64,000 nt of DNA from Phycisphaerae bacterium (GCA_030745875.1 JASLNT010000090.1:102604-166603); one strand, 5' to 3'. Counted from the first letter of the stretch, positions 52,406 to 62,077 are shown. A program made the numbers and translations. The notes: generated by a model from the letters alone, not told the origin.

Positions 52406-53406
52406 TTATCTTCGTCTTTCTTCTTTGGCATGAGGTTCTTGTCGACCTGGATGATTCTGTGGTCGGGGATGTCGTTGGGTACGTTCTTGAAGAACTCACA
52501 TATCTCAGTGTCCCAAATCTCCTCAGTGGTCATCTGCGACAGACGCAGGCGGACTGAGGCGGTCTTTTGCTTGAGGTCGTTGAACCACGTGATCTTGATA
52601 TCGGTCGGCATGATCGGGGCGGTCTTGGGCGGATTCTCCATCATCTCGATATCGATCGGCTTGTAATCGCCGACCTCCGCGGACATGATCATTCGCCCGC
52701 GAGCGTCGAAGAAGTTGATCTCTTCGAGGCGGCGGGGCTTTTGTTTGCCCCATAGGAATTCGGCGAGCCAGTCGGGACGTTTCTCGTCCCATGCAAAACG
52801 AAACTCCCGTCTCAGGACGAAGTTGTTGCTGACGGGTTGGCGGCTTAGGTATCCCAGCACGTAAGCGTAACGCCCGGGCGTGGTGTCCATCTGCAGTGTC
52901 ACGGCCGGAGTCTTGCTCTGGTCGGAGGGGAGTTGGCATATCCCGAGAACCGCCTGGAGACCGGTGGGGTCTATCGGAAGGTTCTTTATTCCAGGCGCGC
53001 CAGCGAACATTATCATTCCCCACATTGCTTTGGCTTCGGGGATCAGAGTCCACATGTAGTAGACGTCGTCTTTGCGGCTGACGCCCACCCGGAGAACCTG
53101 CTTGCTTACTTCGCGTCCTATCAGAACCATGTCGTGCGTCTCAAGAGGGTTCGGTCCTTTCTTGATTCGCAGCAGTCCGTTGGGCGAACTCCACAGTGGC
53201 AGGCTCGCTCCTGTCGCCTCGTGATAGGCGGTGAACTCAATATCCGCGTAAGCCGCCAACATCGGCACGGATTTGGCGTTCGTGTTGTACTCAGCGACCA
53301 GTGTGTTCAGCGTGACCTGCGTTTTGGGCGGCGGCTGGGCGCAACCGCCGACAGCGACGACAAACAACGAACCCAGCACAAGCGCCGTTCGATGCGATCT
53401 GGTCAT
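52402..53406 (-). CDS. Lipoprotein of unknown function
   Basis: The 334 residues have a lipobox VGGC (Cys 22). The body alternates beta strands in the manner of LolA/LolB-like barrels: SVPMLAAYADIEFTAY, NGLLRIKKGPNPLETHDMVL, KQVLRVGVSRKDDVYYMW and NNFVLRREFRFAW. A later segment, RRLEEINFFDARGRMIMSAE, resembles DUF-type outer-membrane lipoprotein sorting folds. The assignment to that fold is tentative. It is joined by TAATG to the zinc-ribbon gene before it and by ATGA to the RDD gene after it. Confidence 0.75.
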   Translation of the reverse strand: MTRSHRTALVLGSLFVVAVGGCAQPPPKTQVTLNTLVAEYNTNAKSVPMLAAYADIEFTAYHEATGASLPLWSSPNGLLRIKKGPNPLETHDMVLIGREVSKQVLRVGVSRKDDVYYMWTLIPEAKAMWGMIMFAGAPGIKNLPIDPTGLQAVLGICQLPSDQSKTPAVTLQMDTTPGRYAYVLGYLSRQPVSNNFVLRREFRFAWDEKRPDWLAEFLWGKQKPRRLEEINFFDARGRMIMSAEVGDYKPIDIEMMENPPKTAPIMPTDIKITWFNDLKQKTASVRLRLSQMTTEEIWDTEICEFFKNVPNDIPDHRIIQVDKNLMPKKKDEDK

Positions 53407-53918
53407 TAGAAGTCGCCTTCCATTATTTCTCCGAGGTTGTCGCTGACTTCGGCGATCTGGTCTTCGGTTAGTTTCGGGTCGATTACCAGGTGCTCGTCGG
53501 GCGGGTCGCTTCCCTTGAGATGCATCGACCAGATTTCCTTCCCGTCGTCGTCAGTGGACATGCGGTCGTATATCAACATCTTCTTCCGCATCAGCACCAG
53601 CGCCAGTACGTAACGGAAGTTGATTTTGGAGGGGTCCTCGGTTTCGCTGAGGCGTTCGAAGAGATTCACCAGCAAATCATCGCTGACCAGGAGTTTCTTC
53701 TTCTCTTGCGGATGAGGCACGACCGTGCGCCACTTGCAGAGCACAGCAGCGTTGGTTTCCTCCGGCAGCGATTCGCCGCACTTGTCGCAATAATCGTTAC
53801 GAATAAGTTCGTCGGGGCCTTCGGATACCGTGGCGGTGAACTCCATGCCCGGGGCGAGCTGCATTTCGCATAGGGAACACTGCCCGCTGGTCTTGCGAAT
53901 ATTGTAATCTTTAGCCAT
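53406..53918 (-). CDS. Zinc-ribbon protein of unknown function
   Basis: The 170-residue cytoplasmic protein carries CSLCEMQLAPG near the start and DYCDKCGESLP at about 43-53; these two CxxC pairs make a zinc ribbon. The rest is charged and helical (LVSDDLLVNLFERLSE, NFRYVLALVLMRKKML), with an acidic C-terminus. It may be a conserved planctomycete protein, but I cannot name its function. It lies in the six-gene run, 30 bases after the cyclodeaminase-like gene, and shares one base with the lipoprotein start. Confidence 0.75.
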   Translation of the reverse strand: MAKDYNIRKTSGQCSLCEMQLAPGMEFTATVSEGPDELIRNDYCDKCGESLPEETNAAVLCKWRTVVPHPQEKKKLLVSDDLLVNLFERLSETEDPSKINFRYVLALVLMRKKMLIYDRMSTDDDGKEIWSMHLKGSDPPDEHLVIDPKLTEDQIAEVSDNLGEIMEGDF

Positions 53919-53948
53919 GTTGCGCGATTCGTAGGGCCCCGCGGCCGG

Positions 53949-54575
53949 TTAGGGGAGCATATCCCTGGTTGCTTCTTCAGTTTCGGCGTGTATTGCTCTG
54001 GCTCGGTCCAGATCGTCCCGGGAGGCGTTTCGAATTTCCTCAGCCTGAGCCTGGTCGGCCAGATTGGGCAGGTTTATCCTGACGTTGTAATCGCTCAATG
54101 TAGCGGCCGCCACCGCCAACGCTCCAGCGGCCAGCAAATCGGTTATGAGCCATTTATTACATTTGCCCGCCAGTTCCTTCATGTCGGTCAGCAGGCCCAG
54201 AGCGGTTTGGGTTGTTTGGCGCGGTACGTCAATGGCCCGTGCAGTGGCTTCGGTGACGGCGCGGGTTTTGTCGTCTCCGTCGGGAAGACGATTCGCCTGT
54301 TGGTAGGCCTGGTATGCGGCGATGTCGTCAGAGACAAGGTTGACCATGGCCGCACAGGCGGTTTCAAGACGTTGCTCCAGTTCGGCGTAATACGCTTCGT
54401 GTTGCGCCAGGTTCTTTTTGCCCTTCGAGAAGTTCAACGTCATTCGCCCGAGTGCTACGCCCAGCGCGCCGACCACACCGGCCACGCTGCCTCCACCGGG
54501 AGTCGGGGACTTGGCGCCTGTTGCGGATATGAATTCTTCAACCGAGTTCTTCAGGATGTTTGACGTTGAGGTCAT
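53949..54575 (-). CDS. Formiminotransferase-cyclodeaminase-like (FchA) protein
   Basis: The 208-residue, mainly helical protein matches the cyclodeaminase/methenyl-THF cyclohydrolase family: FISATGAKSPTPGGGSVAG near the N-terminus, ALGRMTLNFSKGKK, and DLLAAGALAVAAATLSDYNV in the C-terminal third. The family processes one-carbon units on tetrahydrofolate. No folate-binding transferase domain is fused to it. It overlaps the M16 peptidase gene by four bases (ATGA), an unexpected neighbour for a folate enzyme. Cytoplasmic. Confidence 0.88.
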   Translation of the reverse strand: MTSTSNILKNSVEEFISATGAKSPTPGGGSVAGVVGALGVALGRMTLNFSKGKKNLAQHEAYYAELEQRLETACAAMVNLVSDDIAAYQAYQQANRLPDGDDKTRAVTEATARAIDVPRQTTQTALGLLTDMKELAGKCNKWLITDLLAAGALAVAAATLSDYNVRINLPNLADQAQAEEIRNASRDDLDRARAIHAETEEATRDMLP

Positions 54576-57409
54576 TTGCTGTCGGTGTCCTTCTTGAACA
54601 GTTCTGGTTTCGGCGTGGTTACGGTAACTACGTATCCGCCGCTGAGGTATTTTCTTGCTACGCGGACTACGTCGCCCGGGGTGACCTTGCGATAGTAAGC
54701 TTCCATCTTTCCGCGGAAATCATATCCGAATCCGTACAGTTCATCCAGCGCCGCGGCCAGTGACAGATCCGACATCGACTGGCTGCCCAGCAGTTCGGCC
54801 GTCAGTATGCTGTTCACGGCCAGATCGATCTTCTTCTGGGTCGGTACGTGTCTGGCGGCGCGTCTGTAATTCGTTTCTATGATCTTGACGATTTCGACGG
54901 CGTTCTCCGGTTGACCGGCCGCGTAGGTCATAAACGCTCCCGGCGCCAGGCCCGCCCAGTTATAGGCGTGAACCACATAGACCAGTTGCTTTCCGCGAAG
55001 CTCCGTGTGCAGCCAGCCCGACGGAAGGTGATACCCGCTGATGATCGTGTCGAGTACGGTGATGGCGAAGCGGTCCTCAAGGTTGGTTACCTTCATACCG
55101 GGCGTCGCGACGATTACGCCGGCGACTTTGTTGGGGGTCTTCAGGGTGTGCAACTCGCCCTCGGCGGCGACTTTTCTGGGGGCTATCTTCAGGCTCTTGA
55201 CGCTCCATTTGCTGCGTTTGGGCATGTTGCTGAAGAGCTTGCTGACCTGCTTCTTCGCGGCTGCGGCGTCGAAGTTACCGTAAATCGTAAGCACTCCGCG
55301 TTTCTCGCCAGCCGGGGCGATGTGTTTAAGATAGTAGCGGCGGACGTCTTTTGGAGTTGCCTTGGCGATAACGTTGGCGGATCCGACAGACAGCATCGAG
55401 TAGGGCGATCCGGTGAAGAACTTCGATCGGAAGAACTTCTGGAGCTGCGGCGACCAGCTTTCGTCAGTCTGTTTGATCGCCGCCAGCAACTTGGGCTTGA
55501 GGATATCCAATTCGGACTGCTCGAACTTCGGTTTGATTATGACTTCGGAGAGTATCTCCAGAGCCTTGTCGAAGCTGTCGTCCAGCACCGTAGCCTGCCA
55601 GTACAGAGCGTTGTTTCCGCAGTTACCGGACACGCCCCCGCCCGCCTGGGCGAAGAACTCGTCGATCTGTTTGGCGGTGAAGTTGTCCGTGCCCCTGGTC
55701 GTCATCGCGGTCATCAACTTGCCCATTCCGTTGGTCTTGGGCGTTTCGGCGAGTACGCCGCCCTCAACAGCGTACGCCATCGACACCAGACCTACTGCGC
55801 TGTTGGGCTGAAGAACTACTTTGAGCCCGTCGCCGACAGTGAATGTGACCGCTTTGCTCTCGGTCGCTGATGTTGCAGTTGTTTTCGTGTCGGTGGTCTT
55901 GGTTGCAGGGGGAACTAACCGTGTGATGACCATTCGGTCGAACGTGAAATACTTCTTTGCGACCGCCCGGACCTGCGCGGTGGTTACATTCTGGATGCGT
56001 TTGGTGTAATTTTTCGAGAACGCCGCATCACCGGTTGACAGGAAATCGGTGGCTATTCCGGCGGCGATATCTTCGGCGGTTTGCTGTCCGTAAACGAGGG
56101 CGGCGATCTTCTGGCGTTTTGCACGGGTCAGTTCCTGGTCTGAGAGTCCTTTCTCGGCAACTTTCTTCAATTCGACGATTATTGCCTGCTCGGCTGCGTC
56201 CGCCTTATCGGGGGCGGATCTAAACGAGATGCTGAAATATCCTTTTCCCCAAGGCGGCGTCCACGAGCTGGTTGAGATCGACGTGACGAGTTTCTTTTCG
56301 CGTTCGACGGCCTGGACAAGCCTGCTGGCTCGCCCGCGAGACAGCGCGAAGCTAAGCACGTCCAGCGCGTAGAGATCGTCGTGGATCAGCGGGATGGTCT
56401 GGAAGCCCATCTCCTGCATGGTGTCTTTTAGCGCCTTGTGCACCTGGACGGCGCGGCGGATGTTGGCGGGGGAGTCGACTTTCGGAAGGATTGTGCGTGA
56501 CTGCCTTTTGCTGTCGAATCCCGCCATAGCCGTGCAAATTCGCTTAAGTGACGCCTCGACATCCACATCTCCGACCACGCAGAAGACCATGTTCTGGGGG
56601 ATATACATCTTGCGGTGGTAGTCCAGGACGTCTTTATGGGTGACGCCGGCCAGTACGGGCGCGAACCCAATCACCGGTACGGATGCGGGATGTCCGGGGA
56701 ATGCGTTGGCGGCGTTTGCGTACCACATCTGGCGGTCGGGGCTATCCTTGCCCATCTCCAATTCGCGCTGCACCACACCATGCTCTCGCTCGAAATCCTT
56801 CTTCGTAATAGCCGCCTTGCTCATCCAGTCTGAAATCAGGTCGATGCACGCCATGGTTTTCGACGAAGCGGCTGCGATGTAGTAGCACGTGTGATCCAGC
56901 GTTGTGTAGGCATTGGACTGCCCGCCGATTTCGGTGATGCGGTTCGTGGTGGGCGTTGCCTTCTTGGTTTGGCCTCCTTCGTGTACTGCTTCTCCGGCCA
57001 CCAGGTGTTCGAGCAGATGGCTCAGTCCGCACCCGAGCCATTTTCCCTCGTGCATCCCGCCGGCCCGTACGTACGCTCGCACGCAGACCACCGGTGCGGT
57101 GCGCGTCGGTTTGATGATGACGGTCATGCCGTTGGCCAGTTCGGCCAGGGTGGCTCCGTCGGTGATGATCCGCCTGACCACCGCTTGCGGCTTGGCGGTT
57201 GAGTCGGCGGACGTTTGGGGTTCCGACGACGGAGGCTGCGCCTTTGCTTCGGATTTGTCCTTTGGCGTCTCTTTCAGGTCTGCGCCGGCGGCTATGTGCT
57301 CAGCCTGATTTTCAAGTTTAGCTTCGGGCGCCTGGCAGCCTGGACAGGCCCATATTACAACTGCTGCGATGCTGAGAGTTAGTATTGTAAACTTTGACAT
57401 GAATCGCAT
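54572..57409 (-). CDS. Tandem M16 (insulinase-type) zinc peptidase, exported
   Basis: The 945-residue protein has an N-terminal hydrophobic segment ending in Cys (VIWACPGC), so it is secreted or lipidated. The first M16 unit has the inverted zinc motif HLLEH at 131-135 and a later Glu in EREHGVVQREL. The second M16 unit (about residues 520-930) lacks HxxEH: the equivalent position reads NGMGKLMTAM. This active plus inactive pairing is the usual PqqL/YmxG layout, forming a clamp around peptides. GGAG lies eight bases before the ATG at 57409. The 72-base gap to the response-regulator gene allows one operon. Confidence 0.9.
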   Translation of the reverse strand: MRFMSKFTILTLSIAAVVIWACPGCQAPEAKLENQAEHIAAGADLKETPKDKSEAKAQPPSSEPQTSADSTAKPQAVVRRIITDGATLAELANGMTVIIKPTRTAPVVCVRAYVRAGGMHEGKWLGCGLSHLLEHLVAGEAVHEGGQTKKATPTTNRITEIGGQSNAYTTLDHTCYYIAAASSKTMACIDLISDWMSKAAITKKDFEREHGVVQRELEMGKDSPDRQMWYANAANAFPGHPASVPVIGFAPVLAGVTHKDVLDYHRKMYIPQNMVFCVVGDVDVEASLKRICTAMAGFDSKRQSRTILPKVDSPANIRRAVQVHKALKDTMQEMGFQTIPLIHDDLYALDVLSFALSRGRASRLVQAVEREKKLVTSISTSSWTPPWGKGYFSISFRSAPDKADAAEQAIIVELKKVAEKGLSDQELTRAKRQKIAALVYGQQTAEDIAAGIATDFLSTGDAAFSKNYTKRIQNVTTAQVRAVAKKYFTFDRMVITRLVPPATKTTDTKTTATSATESKAVTFTVGDGLKVVLQPNSAVGLVSMAYAVEGGVLAETPKTNGMGKLMTAMTTRGTDNFTAKQIDEFFAQAGGGVSGNCGNNALYWQATVLDDSFDKALEILSEVIIKPKFEQSELDILKPKLLAAIKQTDESWSPQLQKFFRSKFFTGSPYSMLSVGSANVIAKATPKDVRRYYLKHIAPAGEKRGVLTIYGNFDAAAAKKQVSKLFSNMPKRSKWSVKSLKIAPRKVAAEGELHTLKTPNKVAGVIVATPGMKVTNLEDRFAITVLDTIISGYHLPSGWLHTELRGKQLVYVVHAYNWAGLAPGAFMTYAAGQPENAVEIVKIIETNYRRAARHVPTQKKIDLAVNSILTAELLGSQSMSDLSLAAALDELYGFGYDFRGKMEAYYRKVTPGDVVRVARKYLSGGYVVTVTTPKPELFKKDTDSK

Positions 57410-57481
57410 TGCGTTGCTCCGATTTTGGGAGTTTGAATTACCGGGCGCAGATTGCGATTCCGGTATCTGTCGGCGGTATTG

Positions 57482-57952
57482 TCAGGATTCGGGCTGTTCG
57501 ACCTGGCTGAGATACGCCAGCGTGCGATCGAGTTCGCTCTTGAGATGTCTGACTCTCAGGAGGCTCTTGACTCGGGTGGTTAGTTCGAGGCGATTAACGG
57601 GTTTCGTTATGAAATCGTCTGTTCCGCTTTCGACACCCCGTTCAATATCTGTAAGTTCGTTCAGGGCGGTTACCATTATCACCGGTATGTCGCGTGTTGT
57701 CGGATCCGACTTGATTTTTCGGCAGACCTCAAATCCGCTCATTCTGGGCATCATTATGTCCAGCAGGATGAGATCGGGTTTTTCGCTGGCGACTTTATCG
57801 AGAGCGTCGACGCCGTCCACCGCCGTCACAACAGGACATTCCAGCGTCTCGAGATACGCCACCAGCAGTTCGAGATTCTGCTCATTATCATCGACCACCA
57901 GTATCTTGCTTTCGGCTATCCTGGCGTCGCAGTCGACTGCTGTATCATTCAT
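57482..57952 (-). CDS. Single-domain response regulator
   Basis: The 156-residue protein is a receiver domain with the acidic pair Asp 21-Asp 22 (ILVVDDNEQN), the phospho-Asp 65 in LILLDIMMPRMSG, the Thr of MVTALNE and the Lys of FITKPVN. After it only a helix of about 25 residues follows (RVKSLLRVRHLKSELDRTLA). No output domain is present. The start at 57952 has CAGGAG eight bases upstream, and the predicted promoter excludes the longer frame from 57997. No histidine kinase lies in the window, so the partner is unknown. Confidence 0.93.
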   Translation of the reverse strand: MNDTAVDCDARIAESKILVVDDNEQNLELLVAYLETLECPVVTAVDGVDALDKVASEKPDLILLDIMMPRMSGFEVCRKIKSDPTTRDIPVIMVTALNELTDIERGVESGTDDFITKPVNRLELTTRVKSLLRVRHLKSELDRTLAYLSQVEQPES

Positions 57953-58003
57953 GGTACGGTCTCCTGATTGCCCAGACCGACTTCTCCGGCCCGGCATGGG
58001 CTA

Positions 58004-58032
58004 AGCATACACATCCCGCCGGGACAAGGCAA
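58004..58032 (-). promoter_or_regulatory. Likely promoter of the response regulator operon
   Basis: On the minus strand TTGCCT (four of six), a 17-base spacer and TATGCT (four of six) place the transcript start near 57997. It would serve the six-gene run down to 50666. Confidence 0.4.
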
Positions 58033-58102
58033 TACGGCATTGAGATAGGCTCGATGTCGACGGAGTATTGGCTCGGGCGGTCTGTGCGGATAGTATGTGC
58101 GT

Positions 58103-60352
58103 ATGTCTCGCTTGTTTGAAGAACCTCAGAGCACGCCCGGCGCTGCGACTGGAGCGGTGGTGGGCGTTGCGGTGGCTGCTAATGTGTGGTCGGACTACGA
58201 TTACATCTGGCCTGAGAGGTTCGGAGCCCCGCAGATCGGTCAGCGAGTCCGGGTCTCATTCGGTCGAGGCGGCCGGATGACCACCGGGGTGGTCGTGCGG
58301 ACAGAAAGCTCACCGGGCGATAGAAAGCTCAAGGTTGTCGGCGAACTGATTGACGCTGAATCGCAGTTCGATCCGGCCAGGTGGGAGCTGGGACAGTGGA
58401 TCAGCCGCTACTACCTCAGCCCGCTTGGGATGACGCTGGCGGCGATGATACCGTCAGCCGTCGGAAAACACACCCCGCGAACCGAGACAGTCGTCTATCT
58501 GGATTGCGACGCCGGGGATATCTCCCGTGCTCCGGGAGCAAGGCAGAAACGCGTCTTGGACGAATTGCTGGAGGCGCGCAGGCAAGGTGTCCAGCCTCTC
58601 CGATTGAAGAACCTCATGAATCACAGCGGTGCGTCTCGAAATACGATAAGCCGCCTGAAAGCGCGCGGATTGATCAGGACCGAATCGAGGCCTGTGGAAA
58701 TAGACGACCTGGATTCGGACTCCATGGAAGCCGACACCATCGAGCCCAACGAGCAGCAACTGGCTGTGCTGGCGGAGATAGAATCCCGCCTGGGCGAGGG
58801 TTTTTCGGCGATGCTGCTGCATGGTGTTACCGGCAGCGGTAAGACCGAAGTGTACATTCGTGCTATACGCAAAGTGGTTTCCGCCGGGGGGCAGGCGATA
58901 GTCCTTGTACCGGAGATAGCGCTTGCGACCCAGACTCTCCAACGCCTCGTGCAACGCCTGCCGCGAGTGGCGGTCCTGCACAGCGGTTTGACCGACGCAC
59001 AGCGGGCGTTTTATTATCAACAGATTCACGACGGACACGCAGCCGTCGTGGTTGGTCCGCGGAGTGCGATTTTCGCCCCAACGGGGAAACTCGGCCTGAT
59101 CGTGGTCGACGAGGAGCATGAATCGTCATACAAGCAGGATACCGTTCCCCGCTACCACGGTCGCGACGTCGCGGTCATGCGGGCCTCGATCGAGAAGGTT
59201 CCTGTCATTCTCGGATCGGCCACTCCGTCGCTGGAATCGCTTCATAACGTCCGACGGAAGCGATACGAGTTGCTGCGTTTGCCTGAGCGTGTGCGATCGC
59301 TGCCCATGCCGAGCCTGAAAATCGTGAGTCTGCGGCAGGAGATAAATCCCCGCAAAGTCGAGTTGATCGGGCGGACGCTCACCCAGCAGTTGGCGGTCAC
59401 CCTTGACGCCGGACAGCAGGCTATTCTGCTGATGAACCGTCGCGGATTCGCCAGTTTCGTATTCTGTCCGCATTGCAAGTGGGAACTGGGCTGCGATAAC
59501 TGCACGCGTCCGATGGTTTTTCATCAGGCCACCGAGATGGCCGTCTGCCACTATTGTCAGCATTCAGCCGGTCTTCCGGACAAGTGCCCGGCCTGCGGGG
59601 GTAAACTGCTGCTGTTCGGTATGGGCATCCAGCGTGTGGAGAACGAATTGGCCCGAAAGTTCCCCGAGGCGAGATTCGCACGCGTCGATTCGGATACGAT
59701 GACCTCGCCCAAGCAGTTCAGCAGGGTTTTCGAGGAATTCTCCGCTGAGAGGCTTGATATACTCCTGGGCACGCAGATGGTGGGTAAGGGGCTGGATTTT
59801 CCGGGCGTTTCGCTGGTTGGCGTGTTGTCGGCCGATACGGCGCTGCGAATGCCCGATTTCCGCGCCGCCGAACGCACGTTTCAGCTCATAGTTCAGGTGG
59901 CCGGACGGGCCGGACGATCCGATCTGCCCGGGCGCGTAGTCGTGCAGACGCTGCATCCGGACGAACCGGCGATCATCTTCGCATCTCAGCACGACTATGA
60001 CGGTTTCGCCGAAATCGAAATGTCGCAGCGATGCGAGGCTCACCTGCCCCCATTCGCCCGAATGATCCGTTTCGTTATCAGGCACGAAAAGGCCAACAAA
60101 GCGCAAACCGGCGCCGAAGAACTCGCCAAGTCGCTTCGCGTGATATTGCCTTCCGATCGGATCAGCATGATCGGGCCTTCCCAAGCCGACATCGTCAAGC
60201 TCCGCAAAATGTTCCGTTATGAAATCACCATAATACCGTCGTCAGGATCGCCCGGTTGGATCCAGAAGCTGCTTTATCCGCAAATGGCGTCGATATGCCG
60301 CAGCAATCCGGCAGAAGTGGTGATCGACGTTGATCCGATGAACCTTATGTAA
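58103..60352 (+). CDS. priA: Primosomal replication helicase PriA
   Basis: The 749-residue helicase restarts stalled replication forks. It has the N-terminal DNA-binding part, a winged-helix region (RLKNLMNHSGASRNTISRL), Walker A GVTGSGKTE, the DEAH-like box VVDEEHESSYKQ, GSATPSLES, and eight zinc-binding Cys from FCPHCKWELGCDNC to CPACGG. The helicase motifs GTQMVGKGLDFPGVSLV and QVAGRAGR follow. An in-frame GTG lies two codons earlier. A TTGGCT-17-TAGTAT match ends at 58096, so the message could be nearly leaderless. It is first in a plus-strand run with the HTH-EIIA and DUF58 genes. Confidence 0.96.
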   Translation: MSRLFEEPQSTPGAATGAVVGVAVAANVWSDYDYIWPERFGAPQIGQRVRVSFGRGGRMTTGVVVRTESSPGDRKLKVVGELIDAESQFDPARWELGQWISRYYLSPLGMTLAAMIPSAVGKHTPRTETVVYLDCDAGDISRAPGARQKRVLDELLEARRQGVQPLRLKNLMNHSGASRNTISRLKARGLIRTESRPVEIDDLDSDSMEADTIEPNEQQLAVLAEIESRLGEGFSAMLLHGVTGSGKTEVYIRAIRKVVSAGGQAIVLVPEIALATQTLQRLVQRLPRVAVLHSGLTDAQRAFYYQQIHDGHAAVVVGPRSAIFAPTGKLGLIVVDEEHESSYKQDTVPRYHGRDVAVMRASIEKVPVILGSATPSLESLHNVRRKRYELLRLPERVRSLPMPSLKIVSLRQEINPRKVELIGRTLTQQLAVTLDAGQQAILLMNRRGFASFVFCPHCKWELGCDNCTRPMVFHQATEMAVCHYCQHSAGLPDKCPACGGKLLLFGMGIQRVENELARKFPEARFARVDSDTMTSPKQFSRVFEEFSAERLDILLGTQMVGKGLDFPGVSLVGVLSADTALRMPDFRAAERTFQLIVQVAGRAGRSDLPGRVVVQTLHPDEPAIIFASQHDYDGFAEIEMSQRCEAHLPPFARMIRFVIRHEKANKAQTGAEELAKSLRVILPSDRISMIGPSQADIVKLRKMFRYEITIIPSSGSPGWIQKLLYPQMASICRSNPAEVVIDVDPMNLM

Positions 60353-60375
60353 TTAACGCAATCGAGAGTCCGCCC

Positions 60376-61113
60376 ATGCCGCACGAGCAAATGAACGCTG
60401 CACAGGTCGCAACCTATCTGGCGATGGATCTGCGCGAAGTGATAAAGCTGGCCTCACGCGGACAGATTCCCTGCAGGAAACTCGGCGGAGACAAATCTCC
60501 CAGCGACAGGTTCAGATTCATCAAGAGCGAAGTCGACCATTGGATTGAGACCCAGATGCACACGCTCAACCGTCAGCGTCTGGCCAGTATTGCAAAGAGC
60601 GTAAGCGACCACCACGGTTTGGACTCAGAGGGGATGCTTCTTTGCTCGAGCATTCCCGACGGCGGCGTGGATGTTCCGATGCACGCGCGCACCCGCGAAG
60701 CGACGATACGCGAACTTGTTGACGTCGCCGATCGCGCAGGAATGGTTTACCTCAAAGCCGAACTGCTTGAGGAAATTCGCGAACGTGAAGATGTGTGTTC
60801 CACCGCCCTGATACCGGGGGTGGCGCTTCCGCATCCGCGGCACCCGGTGGAATACGATATTGTCGAGAGTTTTGTGGTTGTCGGTCTGACGCATTCGGGC
60901 ATACCGTTTGGCGCTCCGGACGGTTCATTGACGCGTCTGTTTTTTCTGGTGTGCTGCAAGGACGAACGTACGCACCTTCACCTGCTAGCGAGATTGGCCC
61001 AGATGCTTCACACGCCCGGAGTGCTTGACGAACTGATGGCCGCCGAAGCCCCCGATACCGTGATGAGCGTCCTGCAGCGCTGCGAAAAAGCGATCATTAA
61101 CGGAGAGATTTGA
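60376..61113 (+). CDS. HTH - PTS EIIA (PtsN-like) fusion protein
   Basis: The 245-residue protein has an excisionase/MerR-type helix-turn-helix at 7-60 (MNAAQVATYLAMDLREVIKL, RFRFIKSEVDHW). A linker leads to a fructose/nitrogen-type PTS EIIA domain at about 105-245. His 153 in GVALPHPRH is the phospho-acceptor position, and the fold continues VVGLTHSGIPFGAPDG and LVCCKDERTHLHLLARLA. No sugar-transport EIIB or EIIC lies in the window. A DNA-binding protein whose activity follows PTS phosphorylation is the likely role. It is 23 bases after priA and 19 before the DUF58 gene. Confidence 0.88.
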   Translation: MPHEQMNAAQVATYLAMDLREVIKLASRGQIPCRKLGGDKSPSDRFRFIKSEVDHWIETQMHTLNRQRLASIAKSVSDHHGLDSEGMLLCSSIPDGGVDVPMHARTREATIRELVDVADRAGMVYLKAELLEEIREREDVCSTALIPGVALPHPRHPVEYDIVESFVVVGLTHSGIPFGAPDGSLTRLFFLVCCKDERTHLHLLARLAQMLHTPGVLDELMAAEAPDTVMSVLQRCEKAIINGEI

Positions 61114-61132
61114 AACTGCGAGAATCGAGAGC

Positions 61133-62077
61133 GTGAATACCGAGTCCGATAATCTGTTTGACGTTGATTTTCTGGCCAGGTTGGAGCGTCTGCATCTGAT
61201 CGCCAAGCGCATGTCGAGCGGTTCGGTGGGCGGAGCCAGGCGTTCCAGGCGCCTGGGGGATGGCCTGGAGTTCGCCGACCATCGCGACTATGCGCCCGGA
61301 GACGACACTCGCTTCATCGACTGGCCTTATTACGCCAGGATGGAAAAACTGCTCATTCGCCTGTTCCACGAACACAGCGAATCGACGGTGGTGACGGCGT
61401 TGGATTGTTCGGGCTCTATGGCTCCGGGAGGCGATACTGTGAAGTTTGACTACGCCCGCCGCACCGCTGCTGCGCTTACGTATGTGGCGATGGGGGCGCT
61501 GGACCGTGTGGTGCTGGCGGCGTTTGGGGGACGGATGGATGCGGGCGATGCGTTTCACGCCGGTAGGAATCGCGGTCGAATCATGGGTGTGTTGGATTAT
61601 CTGCGCGGATTGTCGGCGGGGGGGCTTACGAACATGGTCCCAAGTATTAAGAGTCTGTCGCAATTGGCTCGAGGGCGTCCGGGCGGAGGCGATTCGGCTG
61701 GGACGATCCTGCTGATCTCCGACCTGTTGGACTGCGCTGACGATCTGGACGCCGCGTTGGGGCAGTTGCAGACATCCGATCTTGCCGGACGCAGGGACGT
61801 TACCGTAATTCACGTATTCAGCCCTGACGACGCCCGCGCTGAGACGCTTGAGAAGGGGCCAATGATGCTCCAACACGCCGAGAGCGACCGCAGGATGTCG
61901 CTATGGCTGACCGATGAAGTTCTGGAGGCGTACCGACGCACGTGGGGTAAATTCCAGAATCGCTGCCGCAGCGCCTGTCTGTCGCGTGGAGCGACGTATG
62001 TCTCCGCCTGCACCGACACGCCTTTTGAGCAGTTGATCCTGACGACCCTTAAGCGCGCCGGAGTGTTGGCGCCGTGA
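61133..62077 (+). CDS. DUF58 protein
   Basis: The 314-residue protein starts at a GTG with GAGAG close upstream. The DUF58 signature GGARRSRRLGDGLEFADHRD, YAPGDDTRFIDWPYYAR is clear. The second half has a vWA-like fold with a metal motif DCSGSM (residues about 91-96). The family usually sits next to MoxR ATPase genes, which are not seen here, so the partner must be elsewhere or lost. It is cytoplasmic and without membrane helices. It is 120 bases upstream of the HtrA-like gene. Confidence 0.9.
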   Translation: MNTESDNLFDVDFLARLERLHLIAKRMSSGSVGGARRSRRLGDGLEFADHRDYAPGDDTRFIDWPYYARMEKLLIRLFHEHSESTVVTALDCSGSMAPGGDTVKFDYARRTAAALTYVAMGALDRVVLAAFGGRMDAGDAFHAGRNRGRIMGVLDYLRGLSAGGLTNMVPSIKSLSQLARGRPGGGDSAGTILLISDLLDCADDLDAALGQLQTSDLAGRRDVTVIHVFSPDDARAETLEKGPMMLQHAESDRRMSLWLTDEVLEAYRRTWGKFQNRCRSACLSRGATYVSACTDTPFEQLILTTLKRAGVLAP

